Source: Amycolatopsis thermalba (GTDB lineage: Bacteria > Actinomycetota > Actinomycetes > Mycobacteriales > Pseudonocardiaceae). Taken from it: DNA of 40,634 nt. A model generated the notes under the pieces. The model saw only the letters and a list, made by a program, of their open reading frames with translations, searched no databases and was not told the origin of the DNA. Shown here one piece after another: positions 34,369 through 40,634 of this stretch. Positions within the stretch are counted from its first letter, which is position 1, and the number at the start of each line of letters is the position of its first letter. The DNA lies in assembly GCF_003385215.1 (NCBI RefSeq), contig NZ_PQHW01000062.1:1-40634 (forward strand), given 5' to 3'. The position numbers and the translations under genes are program-made.

Positions 34369-34826
34369 GCCGGCTCGATCACGCGGCTGCGGATGTGCTC
34401 GTAGATCACGTTCGTGCGGACGTCGGCCACTTCCTGGCGCTGCGTGAGCCGGTCGATGACGAACGCGTACAGGCTGTCGTTGTCCGGCACCGCCACGTGC
34501 ACGAGGAAGTCCTCGCCGCCGGTCACCACGAACACGCCGAGCGTCTCGGGCAGCAGCGTCACCCATTCCCGGAAGGCATCGATGACCGGCCGGGACGGCG
34601 GGCGCACCCGGACCGCGATGAGCGCCTGCACCGGGCGGCCGATCTTCGCCAGGTCCAGGTCGACGTTGTACCCGCGGATCACCCCGCGCTCCCGCAGGGC
34701 CCGGATGCGCTCCAGCGAGGTCGACGGCGAGACGCCGGTCGCGGCGGCCAGTTCGCGGTTGGTCCGCCGTCCGTCGCGCTGCAGTTCCCGCAGCAGTGCC
34801 TGATCAAGTTCGTCCAAACCGGCCAA
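34365..34826 (-). CDS. Lrp/AsnC-family transcription regulator
   Basis: The 153-residue protein has an N-terminal winged helix-turn-helix (LDELDQALLRELQRDGRRTNRELAAATGVSPSTSLERIRAL) and a C-terminal RAM effector-binding domain (PETLGVFVVTGGEDFLVHVAVPDNDSLYAFV). The TTG start at 34826 is supported by AGGAGA 6 nt upstream. It is divergent from the DUF2000 gene, which it may regulate, as Lrp-type proteins often control the gene next door. Candidate promoter: TTGCAT at 34869-34864 and TAATTC at 34847-34842 with a 16-bp spacer. The effector is unknown. Confidence 0.92.
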   Translation of the reverse strand: MAGLDELDQALLRELQRDGRRTNRELAAATGVSPSTSLERIRALRERGVIRGYNVDLDLAKIGRPVQALIAVRVRPPSRPVIDAFREWVTLLPETLGVFVVTGGEDFLVHVAVPDNDSLYAFVIDRLTQRQEVADVRTNVIYEHIRSRVIEPA

Positions 34827-34841
34827 AACGGGTCTCCTGTC

Positions 34842-34889
34842 GAATTAAGTTCGGCTCTGCTGGATGCAACTCACATCTTTGCCTAACTT
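34842..34889. promoter_or_regulatory. Overlapping divergent promoters of the lrp-like and DUF2000 genes
   Basis: Minus strand: -35 TTGCAT (34869-34864), 16 bases, -10 TAATTC (34847-34842) for the regulator. Plus strand: -10-like TAACTT (34884-34889), 8 bases before the GTG of the DUF2000 gene. The only regulatory space is 71 bases, so a single bound regulator would affect both. Confidence 0.4.
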
Positions 34890-34897
34890 GTGCGCTC

Positions 34898-35356
34898 GTG
34901 ACCACAGATCATCAGGTTGAGGTTCAGCTCGACGCCACCACCCGCACCGCGAAGGTCAAGTGGGTGATCGTCGCCGATCCCTCGCTCGGGCCGGGGCTCG
35001 TCGCCAACGCCACCGCGTGCCTGGGTGCCGCGGTGGGCAAGGTCCTGCCGTCGCTGCTCGGCCCGGAGGTCGCGGACGCCTCCGGGCGCCCGCACGCCGG
35101 GCTGCCGTGGACCGGCTGCTCGATCCTGGCCGCGGACGCCGTCAAGCTGCTGCAGATCCGCACGAAGGCCGCGAACCGGGAGGGGATCTTCGTCGCCGAC
35201 ATGTCGAAGCACGCGCAGGCCAGCCGGTCCTACGTGGAGTACACCGAGGCGATGGCGGGTACCGAGGAGGAGGCCTTCGAGTACTACGCCGTGAGCCTGG
35301 TGGGACCGCGGAACAAGATCGACAAACTGGTCGGCGGACTCCCACTGCTGCGCTGA
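34898..35356 (+). CDS. DUF2000 family protein
   Basis: The 152-residue protein fits DUF2000, a family with a peptidyl-tRNA-hydrolase-2-like fold: KVKWVIVADPSLGPGLVANATACLGAAVG, then LPWTGCSILAADAVKLLQIRTKA and GIFVADMSKHAQASRSYVEYTEAMA. Function is not established. GTG 34898 (VTTDHQVEVQLD) has no Shine-Dalgarno sequence and lies 8 nt after TAACTT, so it is a candidate leaderless start. It is divergent from the Lrp-type regulator and separated by 57 bases from the cation-efflux gene downstream. Confidence 0.82.
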   Translation: MTTDHQVEVQLDATTRTAKVKWVIVADPSLGPGLVANATACLGAAVGKVLPSLLGPEVADASGRPHAGLPWTGCSILAADAVKLLQIRTKAANREGIFVADMSKHAQASRSYVEYTEAMAGTEEEAFEYYAVSLVGPRNKIDKLVGGLPLLR

Positions 35357-35413
35357 GGCGGGAAGCTCTAGGCTCACTGCGACAAAACGGAAAGACTTCA
35401 GCAGGGGGTCAGC

Positions 35414-36328
35414 GTGTCGGCAAGTGGCGGAACGAAGGCGATCGTCGCGGCTCTGATCGCCAACGCCGGGATCGCCGCGGCGAAGTTCGTCGGGTTCCTG
35501 ATCACCGGATCGTCGTCGATGCTCGCCGAGTCGGTGCACTCGGTCGCCGACACGTCCAACCAGGGCCTGCTCCTGCTGGGCCAGCGCCAGGCGCGGCGGC
35601 GGGCCACGCGCGAGCACCCGTTCGGTTTCGGGCGGGAGCGGTACTTCTGGTCGTTCGTCGTCGCGCTGATGCTGTTCACGCTCGGTTCGGTGTTCGCGCT
35701 CTACGAGGGCATCCACAAGATCGAGCACCCGGAACCGCTGACCAGCCCGCTGGTCGCGGTCGGCATCCTGGTCGTCGCGATCGGCCTGGAGACCTACAGC
35801 TTCCGGACCGCGATCACGGAGTCGCGCAAGATCAAGGGCGACGCGACCTGGTGGCAGTTCATCCGCCAGTCGCGCACCCCGGAGCTGCCGGTCGTGCTGC
35901 TGGAGGACGCCGGCGCCCTGTTCGGCCTGGTCTTCGCGCTGATGGGCGTCGGGCTGTCGGTCGTGACCGGCGAGCCGGTGTGGGACGGCATCGGCACCGT
36001 GATGATCGGTGTCCTGCTCGGCATCATCGCGATCATCCTGATCGTCGAGATGAAGAGCCTGCTGATCGGCGAGGGCGCCACCGACCGCGAGCTGGACAGC
36101 ATCTGCGAGGCCCTGACCGGCGGCCGGGTCGACCGCGTGATCCACATCCGCACCCAGTACCTGGGCCCGGACGAGCTGCTGGTCGCCGCGAAGCTCGCGC
36201 TCGCCCCGCGTCTGGAGCTGTCGGAGGTGGCCGGCGAGATCGACTCCGCGGAGGCCCGGGTGCGCGAGCGGGTGCCGTCCGCGCGGCTGATCTACCTGGA
36301 GCCGGACCTGGATCGTCAACTCGTCTGA
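35414..36328 (+). CDS. Cation diffusion facilitator family metal efflux protein
   Basis: The 304-residue protein is a CDF-type exporter with six predicted helices: metal-site residues in MLAESVHSVADTSNQG (His42 and Asp46), the HPFGFGRERYFWSF motif in the cytoplasmic loop, and a second acidic site in VVLLEDAGALFGLVFALMG. A C-terminal cytoplasmic domain of about 90 residues follows (DRVIHIRTQYLGPDELLVAAKL). The ion (Zn, Fe, Mn or Co) cannot be told from sequence. GTG 35414 follows AGGGGG. It stands alone between DUF2000 and the amino-acid permease, 80 bases before the latter. Confidence 0.9.
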   Translation: MSASGGTKAIVAALIANAGIAAAKFVGFLITGSSSMLAESVHSVADTSNQGLLLLGQRQARRRATREHPFGFGRERYFWSFVVALMLFTLGSVFALYEGIHKIEHPEPLTSPLVAVGILVVAIGLETYSFRTAITESRKIKGDATWWQFIRQSRTPELPVVLLEDAGALFGLVFALMGVGLSVVTGEPVWDGIGTVMIGVLLGIIAIILIVEMKSLLIGEGATDRELDSICEALTGGRVDRVIHIRTQYLGPDELLVAAKLALAPRLELSEVAGEIDSAEARVRERVPSARLIYLEPDLDRQLV

Positions 36329-36408
36329 CCTCCGATTCGCTCGCCTCACCCGTTCGCGTTAGGGTGACCAACCGGACCTGAGACCCAGGACACCGGGAGG
36401 AGACACCC

Positions 36409-37944
36409 TTGCCAGGTAACGGGCTGTGGCGCACGAAGTCGATTGAGCAGTCCATAAAGGACACCGACGAGCCGGATACCAGGCTGCGGCGCAGCCTGTC
36501 CGCTTGGGACCTGACGGTGTTCGGGGTCGCGGTCGTGATCGGCGCCGGCATCTTCACGCTGACCGCGCGCACCGCCGGTGACTACGCCGGCCCGTCGGTG
36601 TCGCTGGCGTTCGTGTTCGCCGCGATCGCGTGCGGTCTCGCCGCGCTGTGCTACGCGGAGTTCGCCTCGACCGTGCCGGTCGCGGGCAGTGCGTACACGT
36701 TCTCGTACGCGACGTTCGGCGAGTTCATGGCCTGGATCATCGGCTGGGACCTGGTGCTGGAACTCGCCGTCGGCGCGGCCGCGGTGTCCAAGGGCTGGTC
36801 GGCGTACCTGGAGACCGTGCTCGGCTACATCGTCGGCGACGGGGCGAAGACGAGCTTCGCCATCGGCGGCGTCACGGTGGACTGGGGTGCGTTGATCCTG
36901 GTGATCGCGCTGGCCCTGGTGCTCACGCTGGGCACGAAGCTGTCGTCCCGGGTCTCCATGGTGATCACCGCGATCAAGGTCGGCATCGTGCTGTTCGTGA
37001 TCGTGCTCGGCCTGTTCTACGTCAAGGGCGCCAACTACACGCCCTACATCCCGCCGGCCGCGGAGGCGGCCGCCGGCGAGTCGGGCGTGGACCAGTCGCT
37101 GTTCTCGGTCATCGCGGGCGGGGCGAGCAGCTCGTTCGGCCCGTTCGGGCTGCTGGCCGCTGCCTCGCTGGTGTTCTTCGCGTTCATCGGGTTCGACATC
37201 GTCGCCACCACGGCGGAGGAGACGAAGAACCCGCAGCGCTCGGTGCCGCGCGGCATCTTCGGCTCGCTGGCGATCGTCACCGTGCTGTACGTGGCGGTGT
37301 CGCTGGTGGTCGTCGGCATGGTGCCCTACACCGACCTGGCGACCGACGCCGGCGACGGCAGCCACAAGACGCTGGCGACCGCGTTCGCCGCGAACGGCGT
37401 CAACTGGGCGGCGAACGTCATCTCGGTCGGCGCGCTGGCCGGTCTGACCACCGTGGTGATGGTGCTGATGCTCGGCCAGGTCCGGGTGCTGTACGCGATG
37501 TCGCGGGACGGCCTGCTGCCGCGCTCGCTGGCCCGCGCGAGCGACCGCGGCACCCCGGCCCGCGCGACCGTTCTGGTCGGCCTGCTGGTCGCGGTGGCGG
37601 CGACGTTCTTCCCGGCGAACAAGCTGGAGGAGATGGTCAACGTCGGCACGCTGTTCGCGTTCGTGCTGGTGTCGGCGGGTGTGCTGGTGCTGCGCCGGAC
37701 GCGGCCGGACCTGCCGCGCGCGTTCCGGGTGCCGTGGGTGCCGGTGGTGCCGATCCTCGCGATCCTGGCGTGCCTCTGGCTGATGCTGAACCTGACGGTG
37801 CTGACCTGGCTGCGGTTCCTCGCCTGGATGGCGCTCGGCGTGGTCATCTACTTCGTCTACAGCCGCCGGCACTCGCTGCTGGGCAAGCGCCAGGCGACGG
37901 AGACGCCGCTGCCGGTGGACGGCGCCGACCCGACGAAGCCGTGA
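36409..37944 (+). CDS. APC-superfamily cationic-amino-acid-type permease
   Basis: The 511-residue protein has 12-13 helices and the APC hallmarks: helix 1 TVFGVAVVIGAGIFTLTARTAG with the broken GAGIF segment, YAEFASTVPVAGSAYTFSYATFGE, and FFAFIGFDIVATTAEETKNPQRSVPRGI, which is diagnostic for the cationic amino-acid transporter (CAT) group. The TTG start at 36409 is supported by GGAGGAG 9-10 nt upstream. The same position relative to manA and ahcY is held in mycobacteria by a cationic-amino-acid permease (Rv3253c). A strong terminator follows. Substrate specificity is inferred only from the subgroup. Confidence 0.9.
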   Translation: MPGNGLWRTKSIEQSIKDTDEPDTRLRRSLSAWDLTVFGVAVVIGAGIFTLTARTAGDYAGPSVSLAFVFAAIACGLAALCYAEFASTVPVAGSAYTFSYATFGEFMAWIIGWDLVLELAVGAAAVSKGWSAYLETVLGYIVGDGAKTSFAIGGVTVDWGALILVIALALVLTLGTKLSSRVSMVITAIKVGIVLFVIVLGLFYVKGANYTPYIPPAAEAAAGESGVDQSLFSVIAGGASSSFGPFGLLAAASLVFFAFIGFDIVATTAEETKNPQRSVPRGIFGSLAIVTVLYVAVSLVVVGMVPYTDLATDAGDGSHKTLATAFAANGVNWAANVISVGALAGLTTVVMVLMLGQVRVLYAMSRDGLLPRSLARASDRGTPARATVLVGLLVAVAATFFPANKLEEMVNVGTLFAFVLVSAGVLVLRRTRPDLPRAFRVPWVPVVPILAILACLWLMLNLTVLTWLRFLAWMALGVVIYFVYSRRHSLLGKRQATETPLPVDGADPTKP

Positions 37945-37950
37945 GACCGT

Positions 37951-37989
37951 AACGAACAGGCCCCCTCACGCGGAGGGGGCCTTTTCGTT
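37951..37989. terminator. Strong, probably bidirectional terminator
   Basis: AGGCCCCCTC (37958-37967) pairs with GAGGGGGCCT (37973-37982) around a 5-nt loop, extended after one mismatch by AACGAA/TTCGTT (37951-37956 and 37984-37989). On the plus strand TTTT follows the core stem. It sits 7 bases after the permease stop and 5 bases from the end of the convergent membrane-protein gene, so it serves both. Confidence 0.85.
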
Positions 37990-37993
37990 GTGC

Positions 37994-40294
37994 TCAGCGG
38001 GCGAAGTTCAGGTGGAACCGGGGGAGGTCGGGGAACAGGGGAACCTGCTCGGCCTCCCCGCGGGCCGGCTTGCCCGGCGTCTCCAGGCCGGCCGCGATCG
38101 CCACCGCCTGGTCCCATTCCGGGTCCACCAGGTAGTCCGCGTGCCCCAGCACCCCGGCGGTCCACCGGCGCGCACCGGATGGCGGGTGCACCGGGTCGGG
38201 TAGCCAGTGGTCGCCGCCCAGGACGAGGGCTCCGGTCGCGCCCGCGGCGGCCGGCGGGAGCGCGCCCCAGCCGCCGTCGGGCAGGTAGCCCTCGCCGGTG
38301 AGCTTGTCGCCGTCGACCTGGTGCCGCCACGTCGTCACGCCGCCGCCGAAGATGTCCGTGCCGCGTGCCAGCCCGCGCCACCGCCCGTCCAGCGCCCCGT
38401 ACAGCGCGGCGAGCGCGGCGTGCGGCAGCACCGCGGGGAACGCCCGCTGGTACCCCCACTGCAGCGGTGACCCCGCGCTGAGCAGGCCGACCCGTTCCCG
38501 GTCGGCCGGCGAGACGCTGTGCACGAGCCGCGCGGCCGCGATCACCGCCAGGACACCGCCCAGCTTCTCGCCGCCCAGCACGACACGGGTGTTCGGCTCG
38601 GCCAGGTGCTCCTTCGCGCGGGCCGCGAGGTCCGGCACCACCTTCAGCGCGTAGCACGGCGGGATCGCCGGGTGCGCCGCCCGCGGCCAGAAGCACACGA
38701 GATCGGCCAGCGCCCCGAGGTGCCGGTTGCGCCCGGGCTTCGTCGCCGCGGTGTAGACGACCCGCAGCAACCCGACGGCCAGCACGCCGAGCCCGAACAC
38801 CCCGGCCGCGGACAGCGGGTCGAGCCAGCCGGGCAGCGTGCCGAAGCCGTACCAGGCCACCAGCAGCGCGGCCGCGCCGAGGGACAGGCCCGCGATCACG
38901 CCGAGCGCGAGGTGGTGCAGGTGCCGCCGTTCCCACGCGGACCGGGCCCACGCGGCGGCCGCGGCCTGCTCGTCCGCCGGGGATTGCAGCATCCGCACGA
39001 TCGCGGGCACCCCGCGCGACCGCCGTCGCAGCGGCACGCCCACGGCGAACCCGAGCACGCCGAGCACGATCGCCAGCACCAGGCCGCCACCCCACAGCGC
39101 GGTCACCAGCCGGTAGCTGTCCGGCAGGCGGAGGTCACCGGCCCCGGACAGCCGCCGCAACCCGGTCGCCAGCCCCGCGCCGAACCCGGCGCCGAGCAGC
39201 GCCGCGAGCGCCAGCGCGGGCGCCGCCGCCCAGCCACCCGCCCACGGGCGCAGCCGCTTCGGCAGCTCGCGCCAGGTCCGGCGGGCCAGCAGCGCCGCGG
39301 GTACCAGCAGCAACGCGAACACCAGCCACGCGCCGATCAGCGCCGCGCCGACGCCTTCGACGGTGGCGTCCGAGCCGGTGGGCACCGCACCGCGCACGCC
39401 GACCGCGACCAGCAACGCGACCGCCACGAACAGCAGCCCGCCGCGTGCCCACCCCGGCAGGTCCCGCGCCCCGGACGCCGACGTGACGAGCGCGATTCCG
39501 GTCAGCACGAGCGAAGCGGCCCACAGCAGCCGCCCGGACACGTCGCCGGGCACGTCCAGCGGCCCGCCGACGGCGAGCAGCGCGACGGTGCTCAGCGCGG
39601 CGACGGTGTGCACGCAGCGCAGCACGGGCGAGTCCGTGTCGCCGCGCAGCACGTCACCGGGCAGCGTGTCGCCGGGCGGCGGTGGCGTGTGCGCGCGGAC
39701 CGTCCAGTTCGTCCCGGACACCCGGTACAGCACGAGGACCACCAGCGCCACCAGCAGCCGCCCCGCGGCCAGGCGGACCTGCTCGACGTCGCGCATCCAG
39801 CCCGGCAGCCCGGTCAGGCAGCGGCGGCCGGGCGCCAGGCACTGCGCGGCGAACAGGTCGAGCGTGATGACCGCGACCTGCGCGACGAGCAACATCGTCA
39901 GCAGCAGTGCGGCGATCCGCAGCACACCCCGGCACAGCCCGCCGAGCACGGCCGCCGAGCGGCTGCTCGCCGGCACCGGCGGCAGCATCCAGTGCGCCAC
40001 GTTGGCCAGCGAGAACGGGAACAGCAGCGCCCACGCCGCCTTCGCCGCGCCCCCGGAGGTCATGCCGCTCCACAGGTACCCCTCCAGAGTGCGCGGCACC
40101 GACCGGCCGAGCGCCTGCAGCACCGGGCCGGGCGCCGGGCGCCGCAGCCGGTCCGACGGGCGGATGACCCGGCCCACCCCGTCCCCGGCTACCTCCACCG
40201 TCCCGGCCGCGTCGAGCAGCTGCTCACCGCTGGTGCCGGACAGGCCCGGCACGCGTAGTTCGACCACTCGGGTGTCGGGGCCAGGAAGCGGCAC
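37994..40294 (-). CDS. Large integral membrane protein with a hydrolase-like C-terminal domain
   Basis: The 766-residue protein starts with VVELRVPGLSGTSGEQLLDA, has about 10-12 helices over residues 80-540 and a cytoplasmic C-terminal part. That part has an alpha/beta-hydrolase look: RVVLGGEKLGGVLAVIAAARL where active relatives would have a GHSQG-type elbow, then LLSAGSPLQWGYQRAFP and a late His-containing segment. The nucleophile Ser is absent (Glu-Lys-Leu in its place), so catalysis is doubtful. GTG 40294 follows AAGGAGA at 8-9 nt. It is divergent from ahcY with 86 bases between starts. Function unknown. Confidence 0.75.
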   Translation of the reverse strand: MPLPGPDTRVVELRVPGLSGTSGEQLLDAAGTVEVAGDGVGRVIRPSDRLRRPAPGPVLQALGRSVPRTLEGYLWSGMTSGGAAKAAWALLFPFSLANVAHWMLPPVPASSRSAAVLGGLCRGVLRIAALLLTMLLVAQVAVITLDLFAAQCLAPGRRCLTGLPGWMRDVEQVRLAAGRLLVALVVLVLYRVSGTNWTVRAHTPPPPGDTLPGDVLRGDTDSPVLRCVHTVAALSTVALLAVGGPLDVPGDVSGRLLWAASLVLTGIALVTSASGARDLPGWARGGLLFVAVALLVAVGVRGAVPTGSDATVEGVGAALIGAWLVFALLLVPAALLARRTWRELPKRLRPWAGGWAAAPALALAALLGAGFGAGLATGLRRLSGAGDLRLPDSYRLVTALWGGGLVLAIVLGVLGFAVGVPLRRRSRGVPAIVRMLQSPADEQAAAAAWARSAWERRHLHHLALGVIAGLSLGAAALLVAWYGFGTLPGWLDPLSAAGVFGLGVLAVGLLRVVYTAATKPGRNRHLGALADLVCFWPRAAHPAIPPCYALKVVPDLAARAKEHLAEPNTRVVLGGEKLGGVLAVIAAARLVHSVSPADRERVGLLSAGSPLQWGYQRAFPAVLPHAALAALYGALDGRWRGLARGTDIFGGGVTTWRHQVDGDKLTGEGYLPDGGWGALPPAAAGATGALVLGGDHWLPDPVHPPSGARRWTAGVLGHADYLVDPEWDQAVAIAAGLETPGKPARGEAEQVPLFPDLPRFHLNFAR

Positions 40295-40380
40295 GTCGGC
40301 TGTCTCCTTTTCCGGGTGTCCTGCGATGAACGGACAACGGTACTGTTCAGGTGGAGTCGATCGTTGGAGGAAATGCCGCT

Positions 40381-40634
40381 ATGACCCCCGAAAGCGTTGC
40401 GAAGTGGCACGACACCCGCAACGGGGTGGAATTCGCCGTCGCGGACCTGGAGCTGGCCGAGTTCGGCCGCAAGGAGATCCGGCTGGCTGAGCACGAGATG
40501 CCGGGGCTGATGGCGTTGCGCCGTGAGTATGCGGAGGTGAACCCGCTGCGTGGTGCGCGGGTGTCGGGTTCGCTGCACATGACGGTGCAGACGGCGGTGC
40601 TGATCGAGACGCTGGTCTCGCTGGGTGCTGAGGT
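40381..40634 (+). CDS. ahcY: Adenosylhomocysteinase, N-terminal part
   Basis: The gene continues past the right edge; 84 codons are visible. The protein begins [51 protein letters not shown] and continues with [28 protein letters not shown], which is the substrate-domain N-terminus of S-adenosylhomocysteine hydrolase including the [16 protein letters not shown] signature. The enzyme splits S-adenosylhomocysteine into adenosine and homocysteine in the methyl cycle. ATG 40381 has GGAGGA 9 nt upstream. A -10-like TACTGT lies at 40341-40346. No SAH riboswitch is visible in the 86-base leader region. Confidence 0.95.
   Translation, partial: MTPESVAKWHDTRNGVEFAVADLELAEFGRKEIRLAEHEMPGLMALRREYAEVNPLRGARVSGSLHMTVQTAVLIETLVSLGAE

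Noticed and set aside
38519-40258. 579-residue plus-strand open frame opposite the large membrane protein at 37994-40294
   Set aside because: Low-complexity Arg/Gln/Pro/Ala composition and no start signal; it is a shadow of the minus-strand gene.
40295-40380. SAH riboswitch upstream of ahcY
   Set aside because: The 86-base divergent gap has no recognisable conserved SAH aptamer pattern and is nearly fully used by the two promoters and ribosome-binding sites.

Overview
The window is high-GC chromosomal DNA from an actinomycete, most likely a member of the Pseudonocardiaceae (Amycolatopsis-like). The evidence is the strong G/C bias at third codon positions, frequent GTG and TTG starts, many start codons that look leaderless, the mycothiol gene mshB, a WhiB regulator, and two blocks whose gene order resembles mycobacterial chromosomes: typA - lpqW - mshB - small membrane protein, and whiB2 - degenerate metallopeptidase - DUF3499 - manB - SIS protein - manA - amino-acid permease - ahcY. 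The genus is an inference; no rRNA gene is present. I see no tRNA, rRNA, CRISPR array or prophage.

Left part (1-10.4 kb). A cut-off membrane-anchored protein, then two very small membrane or secreted peptides ending at a strong terminator, then a pterin-carbinolamine dehydratase. Divergent from it is a TPP riboswitch followed by a complete thiamine ABC importer (thiB-thiP-thiQ). Next is a compact cell-envelope signalling locus: a LolA-like protein, an ABC ATPase and a permease on the minus strand, divergent from an OmpR-type response regulator, a histidine kinase and a NUDIX hydrolase. The shared intergenic region holds four CTGAGA direct repeats with 11-bp spacing, a good candidate for the regulator's binding site.

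Middle part (10.4-25.3 kb). trpS lies behind an apparent transcription attenuator with a 19-residue leader peptide containing two tandem Trp codons. A YciI-like gene and a small basic Cys-rich protein gene converge on a CTAG where an internally deleted IS481-family element has landed, keeping both stop codons. An iron-box-like palindrome precedes the Cys-rich gene. Then come typA, an LpqW-like lipoprotein, a five-gene peptide importer (dppABCDF, minus strand) with a strong hairpin after the binding-protein gene, and mshB with two downstream genes.

Right part (25.3-40.6 kb). A site-2-protease-like membrane peptidase is divergent from a whiB2-type regulator whose promoter carries a perfect palindrome. 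After it come a polytopic protein resembling the membrane half of large glycosyltransferase-membrane proteins but without a glycosyltransferase domain, a degenerate metallopeptidase, and a mannose cluster (DUF3499, manB, Trm112-like, SIS protein, manA) that would supply mannose-1-phosphate for GDP-mannose and cell-wall mannolipids. A mycothiol-dependent isomerase-family gene is broken by a one-base frameshift. Then follow an Lrp regulator divergent from a DUF2000 gene, a cation-efflux protein, an amino-acid permease with a strong terminator, a large membrane protein with a degenerate hydrolase-like tail, and the start of ahcY.

No cluster looks like an unknown defence or biosynthetic system. 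The most interesting signals are regulatory and evolutionary: the trpS attenuator, the IS relic on overlapping stop codons, the two-component operator repeats, the whiB promoter palindrome, and the small peptides at the left end.
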